Below are positions 33,848 to 41,388 of a stretch of DNA of 64,000 nt, one piece after another. Position 1 is the stretch's first letter, and the number at the start of each line of letters is the position of its first letter. A program made the position numbers and the translations under genes. Source of the stretch: Oscillospiraceae bacterium (GTDB lineage: Bacteria; Bacillota; Clostridia; Oscillospirales; Acutalibacteraceae); contig SVOY01000001.1 in NCBI GenBank assembly GCA_015066105.1, positions 248,001 to 312,000 of the forward strand. The letters are read 5' to 3'. The notes beneath the pieces are model-generated. The model saw nothing but the letters and a program-made list of their open reading frames with translations. It searched no databases and was not told the DNA's origin.

Positions 33848-35383
33848 ATGGAAAACGGAATTTCAACGGTAAGAGAATTGGTAAGCTACGCTGCGGAAAA
33901 ATACGGTGATAAGGATTTCTGCCGTTTTTTTCGCGGCGATACAATGATAACAAAAAAGTATAACGAGTTTTACAGTGACTGTCTGGCTGTGTGCAGATAT
34001 ATCCGCAGTGTAAGCGATAAGAGAATACATATCGGCTTTATCGGAAAAACCGGCTATGAGTACATAGCCTGCCTTACGGGTATGATTTTCAGCGGTAACG
34101 TTGTTGTACCCTTTGACCCCCACGTCACCGTTGAAGAGGCCTGCGAGCTTTTTGAAGACGCTGACATTGAAATGCTTTTCTGTGAAGAGGAGTTCAGCTC
34201 TAAAGCCGAGGAAATAAAAAACCGCTACAAGGGTCTCAGACAAATTGTTTCTCTCGGCGATTGGCGATGGTTTGAGCGTATTTTTGAGGTTTATTCGCAA
34301 AACCCGGAATACTTGTATTTTTCTCAGCTTACGGAAAAGCCCGATGAATGTGTGCTTATTATATATACCTCGGGCACAACGGGGGAGCGAAAGGGTGTAA
34401 TGCTCTCCAACCGCAATCTTGCGGTCAATTCCTGCTATGAGGCCTACAGTATGGAGGACGATGATATAAGCTTTTCCATTCTGCCTATGCACCACGTTTT
34501 CTGTTATGCCTGCGATGTGCTTAAAACCCTTTATGACGGCGGCGTGCTCTGCTTTAACGGTGAGCTTGTCAACTTATATGCCAATTTTCTTCGCTTTGAG
34601 CCTACCATAATGCGTATTGTGCCTTCAATATGCAAGTCTGTCCTTACAAGGATAAAGATAGCGGAGCGTAAGCATCCCGGGCTTTCAAAAAGAGAAGCGG
34701 CAGAGCTTGTTGTTGGCAGAAATTTCCGCAGAATGATTGCAGGAAGTGCTTTTTTGAGCGGTGCTCTGATTGATGAGCTTGAAAAGTACGGCATTACGGC
34801 AAGGCAGGGCTACGGAATGAGTGAGTGCAGTCCCCGTATTTCAACCTCTGATTTTTCTGATAAATGCAAATATTCCAACGGTAAGCTTCTCGGCACCGAT
34901 GAGGTGAGAATTCTTGACGGTGAAATTCAGGTGAAGGGCCCCTCCGTAATGCTCGGCTACTACAAAAAGCCGGAAAAAACCAAGGAGGCCTTTACCGAGG
35001 ACGGCTTTCTTCACACGGGTGACCTCGGATATATTGACGGGGAGCATATTTATCTTGTGGGCAGAAAAAAGAATCTCATTATTCTTTCAAACGGCGAAAA
35101 CATATCTCCCGAAGAAATTGAAAACTGCTTTGTTGATGACGGCATAGTAAAAGAGGTTGTTGTTTTTGCAGAGGGTGACAGTATTATTGCAGAGATTTAT
35201 CCCGATGACGCCCTTGCCTCTTCAATGGGTATAAGTGACATTGAAGGCGAAATAGCCGGTGTTGTTGACAGGGTGAATATGAGCCTCGGCTCCGACAGAC
35301 AGATATATTCCTTCAGAATAAGAAAGGAGCCCTTCAAGCGCACATCTACGGGAAAAATAAAGCGTACGGAATTTTATTACTGA
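33848..35383 (+). CDS. Stand-alone adenylation / acyl-acid ligase
   Basis: A 511-residue AMP-forming enzyme. Motifs: IYTSGTTGERKG (172-183), YGMSECSP, HTGDLGYID, GRKKNLIILSNGENISPEE and RTSTGKIKRTEF with the catalytic Lys. The stretch LPMHHVFCYACD resembles acyl-acid ligases more than amino-acid adenylation domains, which suggests a fatty or aryl acid substrate (inference). It has no signal peptide. ATG 33848 follows AAGGGG. It is first of three genes with a condensation protein and a carrier protein, so it probably loads the carrier. Confidence 0.82.
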   Translation: MENGISTVRELVSYAAEKYGDKDFCRFFRGDTMITKKYNEFYSDCLAVCRYIRSVSDKRIHIGFIGKTGYEYIACLTGMIFSGNVVVPFDPHVTVEEACELFEDADIEMLFCEEEFSSKAEEIKNRYKGLRQIVSLGDWRWFERIFEVYSQNPEYLYFSQLTEKPDECVLIIYTSGTTGERKGVMLSNRNLAVNSCYEAYSMEDDDISFSILPMHHVFCYACDVLKTLYDGGVLCFNGELVNLYANFLRFEPTIMRIVPSICKSVLTRIKIAERKHPGLSKREAAELVVGRNFRRMIAGSAFLSGALIDELEKYGITARQGYGMSECSPRISTSDFSDKCKYSNGKLLGTDEVRILDGEIQVKGPSVMLGYYKKPEKTKEAFTEDGFLHTGDLGYIDGEHIYLVGRKKNLIILSNGENISPEEIENCFVDDGIVKEVVVFAEGDSIIAEIYPDDALASSMGISDIEGEIAGVVDRVNMSLGSDRQIYSFRIRKEPFKRTSTGKIKRTEFYY

Positions 35384-35396
35384 GGAGGTAATTTGA

Positions 35397-36857
35397 ATGA
35401 TTGAAAAAACACTTGCAAACGGCAAAAAGGTAACAGCTTATCCCTTATCAATTCCGCAGCAGCTGATGTTTTATATGGCCATTCAGTACGGCTCGGGCTA
35501 TCCTATCAATAATATCGGCTCGGGATATTATTGGAAGGGCGATTTTGACGAAGCTGTTATGCGGGACAGCATCATTGAGGCGGTTATGCGCTGTGACACA
35601 ATGCGCCTTCGCTTTCTTCCCGACGATACATACAAGGTTGTTCAGTATGTATCTGAAGAAAGCGAGCTTACGGTGGAAAGCCTGGACCTCAGCGAACTTA
35701 CGTGGGAAGAAGCCGAGGCAAGGCTCACCGAAATTTCACGCGGTGAAATTCCCATGTTCGCCTGCGAGCTTCACAAGCTTGCCCTTGTAAAGCTCCCCGA
35801 TGGCTATAAGGGAATATTTATGAAGCTTCAGCATCTTGCAATGGATGTATATGCTCTCAAGGTTTTTCTCAAGGATATTCTTGAGCTTTACCTTCACAAA
35901 ACAAAGGGGACGCCCTATCCCAAGCCGATGAAGCCCTATATTCCCGTGCTTTTAAAGGAGCTTCAGTATACGGATTCAGAGCAGCATAAAACTGACAGAC
36001 AGTTCTGGTTCGATTCCCTTGCAAAAACAAGCGAGCCCGTATTTACCGATTTTATGCTTGATAGCCGTCTGAAAAAACAGCAGCTTGAGCACCCGGAGCA
36101 CCGCTTTGCCGATATACATTCGGGCTCGCCCGAGGCAGGCATAATCAAATTCAGTATGACCTCTGAAGAAACAAAAAGGGTGCTGAAGGCCTGTGAGGAT
36201 AAGGGGCTTTCCGTTGCCGCAACGGTTTCCTTTGCAATGAGAACGGCACTTTCCGCCTTCAACGATAATCAGCAGGATGTTTCCTTTAAGATGATTGTTA
36301 ACAGAAGAGGAAGCATAGCCGAAAAGAAATCCGGCGGTCTGAGGCTCAATTATCTGCCGCTGAGAACCGTAATTTCACCCGAAAAAACCTTTTCTCAGGC
36401 CGTTACGGCTGTTTCTGAGGCTCAGAATGAAATGTATCTGCACTGCTCACTGAGCTTTATGGAAATGCTGCTTTTAAGGCATGAGTCAATGCCTGCCGAT
36501 GCAAAGGCAGACTCAACCTATGACAGCCTGGGCTTATCCTATCAGCCGTTAATGCCCTTGCCTTCAATTAACGGTGATGATTATAAAAACGTTAAAAGCG
36601 TCTGGTATAACAACGGGGCGTGTATGCTGCCGCTTTATGTTACGGTTATGCACCGTGCAGAGGATAACGGTTTTGACTTTGTCTTTGAGCACAGAAAGGA
36701 CCCGGACCCTGTATATGACCTTAATATTTTTTATAAAAAGGTGCACGATACACTCGTTCTTTGTGCAGATAATCCTCAGATAACCGTTGGTGAAATTCTT
36801 GAAAAAATTGCAGTTACAGAAAAAGAAAGGAAGGGAAAAAATGGAAAAGCTGATTGA
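35397..36857 (+). CDS. Stand-alone NRPS condensation-domain protein
   Basis: 486 residues with the fold marks of a condensation domain: RCDTMRLRF (65-73, like RHExLRtxF) and a degenerate HHxxxDG at QHLAMDV (145-151). The second, catalytic His (H146) and the structural Asp (D150) are kept while the first His is Gln and the Gly is Val. Such proteins form amide or ester bonds using carrier-bound acyl groups. Starts 13 bases after the ligase and overlaps the carrier gene by 17 bases. The product cannot be predicted. Confidence 0.8.
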   Translation: MIEKTLANGKKVTAYPLSIPQQLMFYMAIQYGSGYPINNIGSGYYWKGDFDEAVMRDSIIEAVMRCDTMRLRFLPDDTYKVVQYVSEESELTVESLDLSELTWEEAEARLTEISRGEIPMFACELHKLALVKLPDGYKGIFMKLQHLAMDVYALKVFLKDILELYLHKTKGTPYPKPMKPYIPVLLKELQYTDSEQHKTDRQFWFDSLAKTSEPVFTDFMLDSRLKKQQLEHPEHRFADIHSGSPEAGIIKFSMTSEETKRVLKACEDKGLSVAATVSFAMRTALSAFNDNQQDVSFKMIVNRRGSIAEKKSGGLRLNYLPLRTVISPEKTFSQAVTAVSEAQNEMYLHCSLSFMEMLLLRHESMPADAKADSTYDSLGLSYQPLMPLPSINGDDYKNVKSVWYNNGACMLPLYVTVMHRAEDNGFDFVFEHRKDPDPVYDLNIFYKKVHDTLVLCADNPQITVGEILEKIAVTEKERKGKNGKAD

Positions 36858-37065
36858 GCTTGTTGAAAATTATGTGGAAGCGGAGGATATTTCTGCTTCA
36901 AGCAGCTTTAAGGGAGACCTTGGTATGAGCTCCTTTGACACAATGTGCCTCATTACAGATATCGGGGTGGAAATGGGCGTAAAGCTTAAGCCTACGGATT
37001 TTGTAGCACACAAGACAGTGGGTGAAATGGCCGATTATATCGCATCCCTGGCCGCCGTGAAATAA
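36841..37065 (+). CDS. Acyl/peptidyl carrier protein
   Basis: A 74-residue four-helix carrier. LGMSSFDTMCLI matches the LGxDSL phosphopantetheine site, with Ser31 the likely attachment residue (Ser30 stands in for the usual Asp). The start follows AAGGAAGGG inside the 3' end of the condensation gene. It completes an A/C/T trio on separate polypeptides. No phosphopantetheinyl transferase gene is in this window. Confidence 0.85.
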   Translation: MEKLIELVENYVEAEDISASSSFKGDLGMSSFDTMCLITDIGVEMGVKLKPTDFVAHKTVGEMADYIASLAAVK

Positions 37066-37089
37066 GATTTATCGGGACAGGCAAAAAAT

Positions 37090-37141
37090 GCACTCCGACG
37101 GAATAAGTATTTAAAGCAATACTTACCGACGGGGTGCTTTT
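37090..37141 (+). promoter_or_regulatory. Long hairpin abutting the sigK start
   Basis: GCACTCCG with CGG (37090-37101) pairs with CCGACGGGGTGC (37126-37137) with one A-A mismatch and an AA bulge. It continues as TAAGTATT (37104-37111)/AATACTTA (37118-37125) around a 6-base loop. TTTT follows and then ATG (37142). It may end the NRPS-like operon, but its 3' arm also contains GGGGTG, the only ribosome binding site for sigK, so it could mask translation. Confidence 0.75.
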
Positions 37142-37819
37142 ATGTTTGAATTATTAAGCTTTGTTTTTCAGAATCTTACCTTTTTTGCTCTGCATCTGAA
37201 AAATATGAATTCCTTTCCCAAGCCGCTTTCCTCAAAAAAGGAAAGGGAGCTGCTTGAAAAAATGCACAAGGGTGATAAGGCGGCAAGAAACAGTCTGATT
37301 GAGCACAATCTGCGGCTTGTTTCTCACATTGTAAAAAAATATTATTCAGAATACGACGAGCAGGAGGATTTGATTTCCCTCGGCACGGTGGGCCTTATAA
37401 AGGGCATAGACAGCTTTGATATTGAAAAGGGCGCACGTCTTGTCACCTATGCCGCACGGTGCATTGAAAACGAAATTCTTATGTATTTCCGTGCAAAAAA
37501 GAAGGATGCAAACCTTGTTTCCGTAAATGAGCCTATCGACTCAGACAGCGAGGGTAATCCGCTGACGCTTATTGACGTTATTTATACCGAGGACACCATA
37601 AGCGACGACATTGACCTTAAAAACAAGGTCAGACGGCTTTATGAGCTGGTTGAAGCTATAAGCGATGAAAGAGAAAGAGAAATAATCATTCAGCGTTACG
37701 GCCTTTATAACACAAAGGCATATACTCAGCGTGAAATTGCGGATAAAATGAATATATCCCGCTCCTACGTTTCACGCATTGAAAAGAGGGTGATAGAAGA
37801 TTTAAAGAATAAATTTTAA
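37142..37819 (+). CDS. sigK: Sporulation sigma factor SigK (pro-sigma-K)
   Basis: A 225-residue late mother-cell sigma factor. The first about 20 residues (MFELLSFVFQNLTFFALHLK) are a hydrophobic pro-sequence in front of SFPKPLS, as in Bacillus pro-sigma-K, which is removed by a membrane protease. Region 2 (NLRLVSHIVKKYY, EDLISLGTVGLIKGIDSF, YAARCIENEILMYFRA) and region 4 (QREIADKMNISRSYVSRIEKR) are complete. The gene is whole, with no skin-type insertion. The ribosome binding site lies in a strong hairpin. Confidence 0.95.
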   Translation: MFELLSFVFQNLTFFALHLKNMNSFPKPLSSKKERELLEKMHKGDKAARNSLIEHNLRLVSHIVKKYYSEYDEQEDLISLGTVGLIKGIDSFDIEKGARLVTYAARCIENEILMYFRAKKKDANLVSVNEPIDSDSEGNPLTLIDVIYTEDTISDDIDLKNKVRRLYELVEAISDEREREIIIQRYGLYNTKAYTQREIADKMNISRSYVSRIEKRVIEDLKNKF

Positions 37820-37827
37820 CAAAAGGT

Positions 37828-37856
37828 TTTACAATTCCTTTTTGTTGGTGTATAAT
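37828..37856 (+). promoter_or_regulatory. Sigma-A promoter of the chromate transporter pair
   Basis: TTTACA (37828-37833), a 17-base spacer and TATAAT (37851-37856). The leader to the TTG start at 37881 is only about 18 bases. Confidence 0.75.
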
Positions 37857-37880
37857 AGATACCTTGAAGAGGTGATATCT

Positions 37881-38468
37881 TTGAAAAATAAAAGACTGTT
37901 GCTCACTTTGTTTGTAACGTTGTTCAAAATAGGGCTTTTCACCTTCGGCGGCGGTTATGCTATGATAGCTCTGCTTGAGGATGAATTTATCGAGAAGAAG
38001 AAATGGATTGACAGAGAAGAATTTCTTGATATGGCGGCTATTGCCGAGTCTACTCCCGGCCCCATTGCCATAAATGCGGCAACCTACATAGGCTACAAAA
38101 CGGCAGGTATAGCAGGCGCGCTTGTTTCAACCGTTGCCGTGTGTATTCCGTCCTTCAGCATTATTTATATCATTTCTCTGTTCTTTGATGCCTTTCTTGA
38201 ATTCAGGCTTGTTGCAAATGCCTTCAGAGGTATACAGGTCTGTGTGCTGTATCTTATTCTTTCTGCAGGCCTGAGGCTTTTCAAGGGTATGAGGAAGAAT
38301 GTCTTCAACGTGATTTCAGCTGTTACCGTCGGTACGGTTATGATTTGCTTTTCTCTTTTTGCCGTAAGGTTTTCCACCGTGTTTTACATTATAATCTGCG
38401 GTGTTATCGGCGTTGCGGTTTCTTTGTTGTCTGAAATCGTTGCAAAAAGCAAGGAGGGTGAAAAATGA
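37881..38468 (+). CDS. Chromate transporter family protein, first half
   Basis: A 195-residue membrane protein of the short CHR type. It has the family signatures FKIGLFTFGGGYAMIALLE and ESTPGPIAINAATYIGY, and about five to six hydrophobic segments. TTG 37881 is chosen because GAGGTG lies seven bases upstream, inside a short leader. It overlaps the second half by four bases. Short CHR proteins come in pairs and act together; chromate or another oxyanion as real substrate is unproven. Confidence 0.88.
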   Translation: MKNKRLLLTLFVTLFKIGLFTFGGGYAMIALLEDEFIEKKKWIDREEFLDMAAIAESTPGPIAINAATYIGYKTAGIAGALVSTVAVCIPSFSIIYIISLFFDAFLEFRLVANAFRGIQVCVLYLILSAGLRLFKGMRKNVFNVISAVTVGTVMICFSLFAVRFSTVFYIIICGVIGVAVSLLSEIVAKSKEGEK

Positions 38469-39037
38469 TTTATCTCAAACTGTTTCTTACCTTTCTTGAA
38501 ATAGGTGCGGTTTCCTTCGGCGGCGGCTACGGAATGATTTCTCTTATGAGAGAAAAGGCACTTGAAAATATGTGGCTTACGGAAGAAGAGCTGCTTAACT
38601 TTATCGGTGTTGCCGAGTCAACGCCGGGCCCCATTGCAGTTAATATGGCAACCTTCATCGGCTCAGAGCAGGGCGGCTTCTTCGGCAGCCTCTGTGCAAC
38701 GCTCGGCATTGTTCTGCCGTCGTTTATAATTATACTTGTGATTGCGGCTCTTTTCAGAAATCTGCTTAAGTATAAGTCGGTAAGAGCCTTCCTTTCGGGC
38801 GTAAGACCCTGCGTGATCGGTCTGATTTTTGCAACGGGCGTTACAATGCTTTTGTCAAAGCTTACGGGTATTTCAACCGTTTATGATGAATTCTCCGTCG
38901 ATTTTATCGGCGCGGCAATTTTTGCGGCCACAGTGCTTTTTGCGGTCTTGTACAAAAAGCTTTCAAGGAAAAAGCCGTCACCGCTTTTACTTGTCGGCAT
39001 TTCGGCGGTTTTGGGCGCTGTGCTTTACTCAATATGA
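38465..39037 (+). CDS. Chromate transporter family protein, second half
   Basis: A 190-residue partner of the preceding gene with FLEIGAVSFGGGYGMISLM and ESTPGPIAVNMATFIG, and similar membrane segments. The two genes look like an ancient tandem duplication with opposite membrane orientation, as known for paired short CHR proteins. The start follows GGAGGGTG. Confidence 0.88.
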   Translation: MIYLKLFLTFLEIGAVSFGGGYGMISLMREKALENMWLTEEELLNFIGVAESTPGPIAVNMATFIGSEQGGFFGSLCATLGIVLPSFIIILVIAALFRNLLKYKSVRAFLSGVRPCVIGLIFATGVTMLLSKLTGISTVYDEFSVDFIGAAIFAATVLFAVLYKKLSRKKPSPLLLVGISAVLGAVLYSI

Positions 39038-39046
39038 TTTCTGCAG

Positions 39047-39075
39047 TTGAAATTTTACCTTTTAAGGTATATAAT
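39047..39075 (+). promoter_or_regulatory. Sigma-A promoter of the FAD oxidoreductase
   Basis: TTGAAA (39047-39052), a 17-base spacer and TATAAT (39070-39075). Confidence 0.75.
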
Positions 39076-39100
39076 TATAAAAACATAAGGAGAGATAAAT

Positions 39101-40432
39101 ATGGGCAAGAAAATTATTGTTGCAGGCGGCGGACACGGCGGTATAGGCTGTGCGGCCCTTCTTGCAAAAAAAGGCTTTGATGTAACCGTTTACGAAAAGT
39201 GCGAAAGAAATGAAATCGGTTACGACTGGACGGATATTTTTGATAAAAAGGCCTTTGCGGCTATCGGTATGGATATTCCGTCAGAGGATAAGTGGTGCCT
39301 TAAAAACGATATGACCTTTTACGGTCCCAATATGACAATGGCACTTGTGCAGAATACACCCGTGGACCAGCTTGAAATTCAGATGGAAAGAAAGGTAATC
39401 TACGATTGCATAATTGAATATGCCGAAGACTGCGGCGTTAAGTTTGAGTTCGGCAATGCCGTTGAAGCTCCCATTATGCTCGGCAACCGTGTGGTTGGTA
39501 TCAGAACAGAAAAGGGCGAAGCCTACGGCGACCTTGTTATTGACTCCTGCGGTATGAATTCTCCCGTGAGAAGCAAGCTGCCCGAGTACCTCGGTATTCA
39601 GCACGAGGCTCAGCCCTTTGAACGCTTTTACGTTTGGAGAGGCTTTTACGAAAAGCTTGAATGTGACAATATTCCCGATAAATTCCGTCTTATGCTTTTC
39701 CACAAGGGCAAGCTCGGCATTTCCTGGGTGGCAGAGGAAGAGGATTATACAGACGTGCTTATCGGCAGATTTGTTGAGCCCGATATGCAGGAGGTTGAAA
39801 AGACCCTCGCTGTTCTGCGTGAGGAAAACGGACATCTCGGTGAAAAGCTTGTAAGAGGCGGTGCCTTTGCACAGATTCCCGTAAGACAGCCCCTTGCCGT
39901 GCTTGTTGCCGACGGCTATGCCGCAATAGGTGACTGTGCGTTTATGACGGTGCCCATTATCGGCTCGGGCATTGCAAACAGTATGAAGGCGGCAAAAATT
40001 CTTGCCGAGGTAATCTGCGATGATAAAACCGAAAGCTACAGTGCCGCCGCCCTCTGGAAATATCAGAAGGAATACTGGAAGCAGATTGGTAATTCAATGG
40101 CACCGATGGCGGCTGTCAAGCTTCTTCTCACCCGTCTTCAGCCCGAGGAGATTGATTACATATTTGAAAAGGGTATTCTCAACGCCGAGGATATGACAAT
40201 CAGCGCCGACACAAACAGCCTTTTTGATATGGTCAAGGATATGCTTGAGCCCGAGGCTCTTAAGGCAAAAATCACCGGCCTTGCAGGCAATCCCGCCGTG
40301 CTTAAAAAGATTTTGCGTATGGTAAAGGATATTGCCGCCGTAACCGTAGCAACAACCCTTATGCCTCAGAGCTATGAGGTCAACAAGGTGCGCAAGTGGG
40401 CAGAGATGTATAACAAATGCTTTAAAAGATAA
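39101..40432 (+). CDS. FAD-dependent oxidoreductase, geranylgeranyl-reductase-like
   Basis: 443 residues with an N-terminal dinucleotide fold (IIVAGGGHGGIGCAALLAKK, then E at the end of strand 2) and the second FAD signature AAIGDCAFMTVPIIGSGIANS (about 285-305). The group includes digeranylgeranyl-lipid reductases and other flavin monooxygenase-like enzymes; the substrate here is not readable. The C-terminal about 120 residues are helical and lack a known motif. It is a single gene with its own promoter and a strong terminator. Confidence 0.75.
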   Translation: MGKKIIVAGGGHGGIGCAALLAKKGFDVTVYEKCERNEIGYDWTDIFDKKAFAAIGMDIPSEDKWCLKNDMTFYGPNMTMALVQNTPVDQLEIQMERKVIYDCIIEYAEDCGVKFEFGNAVEAPIMLGNRVVGIRTEKGEAYGDLVIDSCGMNSPVRSKLPEYLGIQHEAQPFERFYVWRGFYEKLECDNIPDKFRLMLFHKGKLGISWVAEEEDYTDVLIGRFVEPDMQEVEKTLAVLREENGHLGEKLVRGGAFAQIPVRQPLAVLVADGYAAIGDCAFMTVPIIGSGIANSMKAAKILAEVICDDKTESYSAAALWKYQKEYWKQIGNSMAPMAAVKLLLTRLQPEEIDYIFEKGILNAEDMTISADTNSLFDMVKDMLEPEALKAKITGLAGNPAVLKKILRMVKDIAAVTVATTLMPQSYEVNKVRKWAEMYNKCFKR

Positions 40433-40470
40433 AAAGTCCGGAGCGCGCCATTAAGCGAAGACCAAAAATA

Positions 40471-40516
40471 AAAGCAGATTTTCAGTAGTTTTTTACCGGA
40501 AAATCTGCTTTTTTTA
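40471..40516 (+). terminator. Bidirectional terminator between the FAD oxidoreductase and tatD
   Basis: A perfect 13-bp stem, AAAGCAGATTTTC (40471-40483) with GAAAATCTGCTTT (40499-40511), followed by Ts on the plus strand. On the minus strand it is followed by TTTTATTTTT, so it can also stop metG-tatD transcripts. Confidence 0.9.
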
Positions 40517-40623
40517 TCGGAATTAAGTATTGCACAAGAAGAAGCTTGCTTTTTCCTGTGCTTTTCACCTGCTCGGAGTACCCTCGTACGCCTTCTGCAT
40601 CTTAATGCAACAGCCCTATAATC
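40517..40623. other. Intergenic stretch with a second hairpin, no gene assigned
   Basis: GCACAAGAA and TTTTCCTGTGC (about 40533-40563) can form an imperfect hairpin without a T-tract. The rest is GC-richer than other gaps and includes GGAGTACCCTCGTACGCC. On the minus strand it could code an 11-residue peptide (40600-40565), which is too short to support. Confidence 0.4.
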
Positions 40624-41388
40624 TTATACCTTAAAAAGCCTTTTTGCATTTTCGTTGCAGATGTCAATAAGTTGCTGCACATCAATGCCCTTGATTGCGG
40701 CAATTTTTTCCGCTGTGTATGCAATGTGTGACGAGTCGCAACGCTGACCCCTGAAGGGAACGGGGGTCATATAGGGTGCATCGGTTTCAAGCAGAAGTCT
40801 GTCAAGGGGAAGATTTTCGACCACCTCGACGGGCTTTTTTGCATTTTTAAAGGTTACCGCACCGCCTATGCCTATATACATACCGAGCTTAAGGACCTCT
40901 TTTGCCATTTCCGCAGAGCCGGAAAAGCAGTGCACAACACCCTCGGGTCTGTGCTTTTTGAGAAGCCTCATTGTGTCCTCATGAGCCTCGCGGTCGTGCA
41001 CAATTACGGGAAGCCCGAGTCTGTTTGCAAGAACAAGCTGTTTTTCAAAAACCTCAAGCTGTATTTCCCTCGGTGAAAAGTCATAGTGATAATCAAGGCC
41101 GATTTCACCTACGGCAACAACTCTTTCGTTGCCGTAAAGCCTTTCAATTTCCTCAAGGTCGCTTTCCGTGGCCTCCTGTGCCTCGTGGGCGTGAACGCCT
41201 GCGGCGGCATAAATAAAGCTGTACCTTTCTGCAAGGGCAACGGTTGTGAGGCTTGATTTAAGGTCACAGCCGCAGTTAACAATGCTACTTACCCCTTTTT
41301 CAGAAAGTGAAGAAAGAAGCTCGTCTCTGTCCCCGTCAAAACGGGAATCGTCATAATGGGCGTGGGTGTCAAAAATATTTTTATACAT
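40624..41388 (-). CDS. tatD: TatD family metal-dependent hydrolase
   Basis: A 254-residue TIM-barrel DNase/phosphohydrolase. Metal ligands are seen in FDTHAHYDD, GEIGLDYHYD, PVIVHDREAH, VVHCFSG and LETDAPYM. The family acts as 3'-5' exonuclease on DNA and on D-aminoacyl-tRNA-like substrates in some cases. The ATG abuts the metG stop, a pairing seen across Firmicutes. Confidence 0.94.
   Translation of the reverse strand: MYKNIFDTHAHYDDSRFDGDRDELLSSLSEKGVSSIVNCGCDLKSSLTTVALAERYSFIYAAAGVHAHEAQEATESDLEEIERLYGNERVVAVGEIGLDYHYDFSPREIQLEVFEKQLVLANRLGLPVIVHDREAHEDTMRLLKKHRPEGVVHCFSGSAEMAKEVLKLGMYIGIGGAVTFKNAKKPVEVVENLPLDRLLLETDAPYMTPVPFRGQRCDSSHIAYTAEKIAAIKGIDVQQLIDICNENAKRLFKV

Noticed and set aside
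37142..37819. Skin-type element or frameshift in sigK
   Set aside because: The frame is continuous through regions 2 to 4, with all motifs present.
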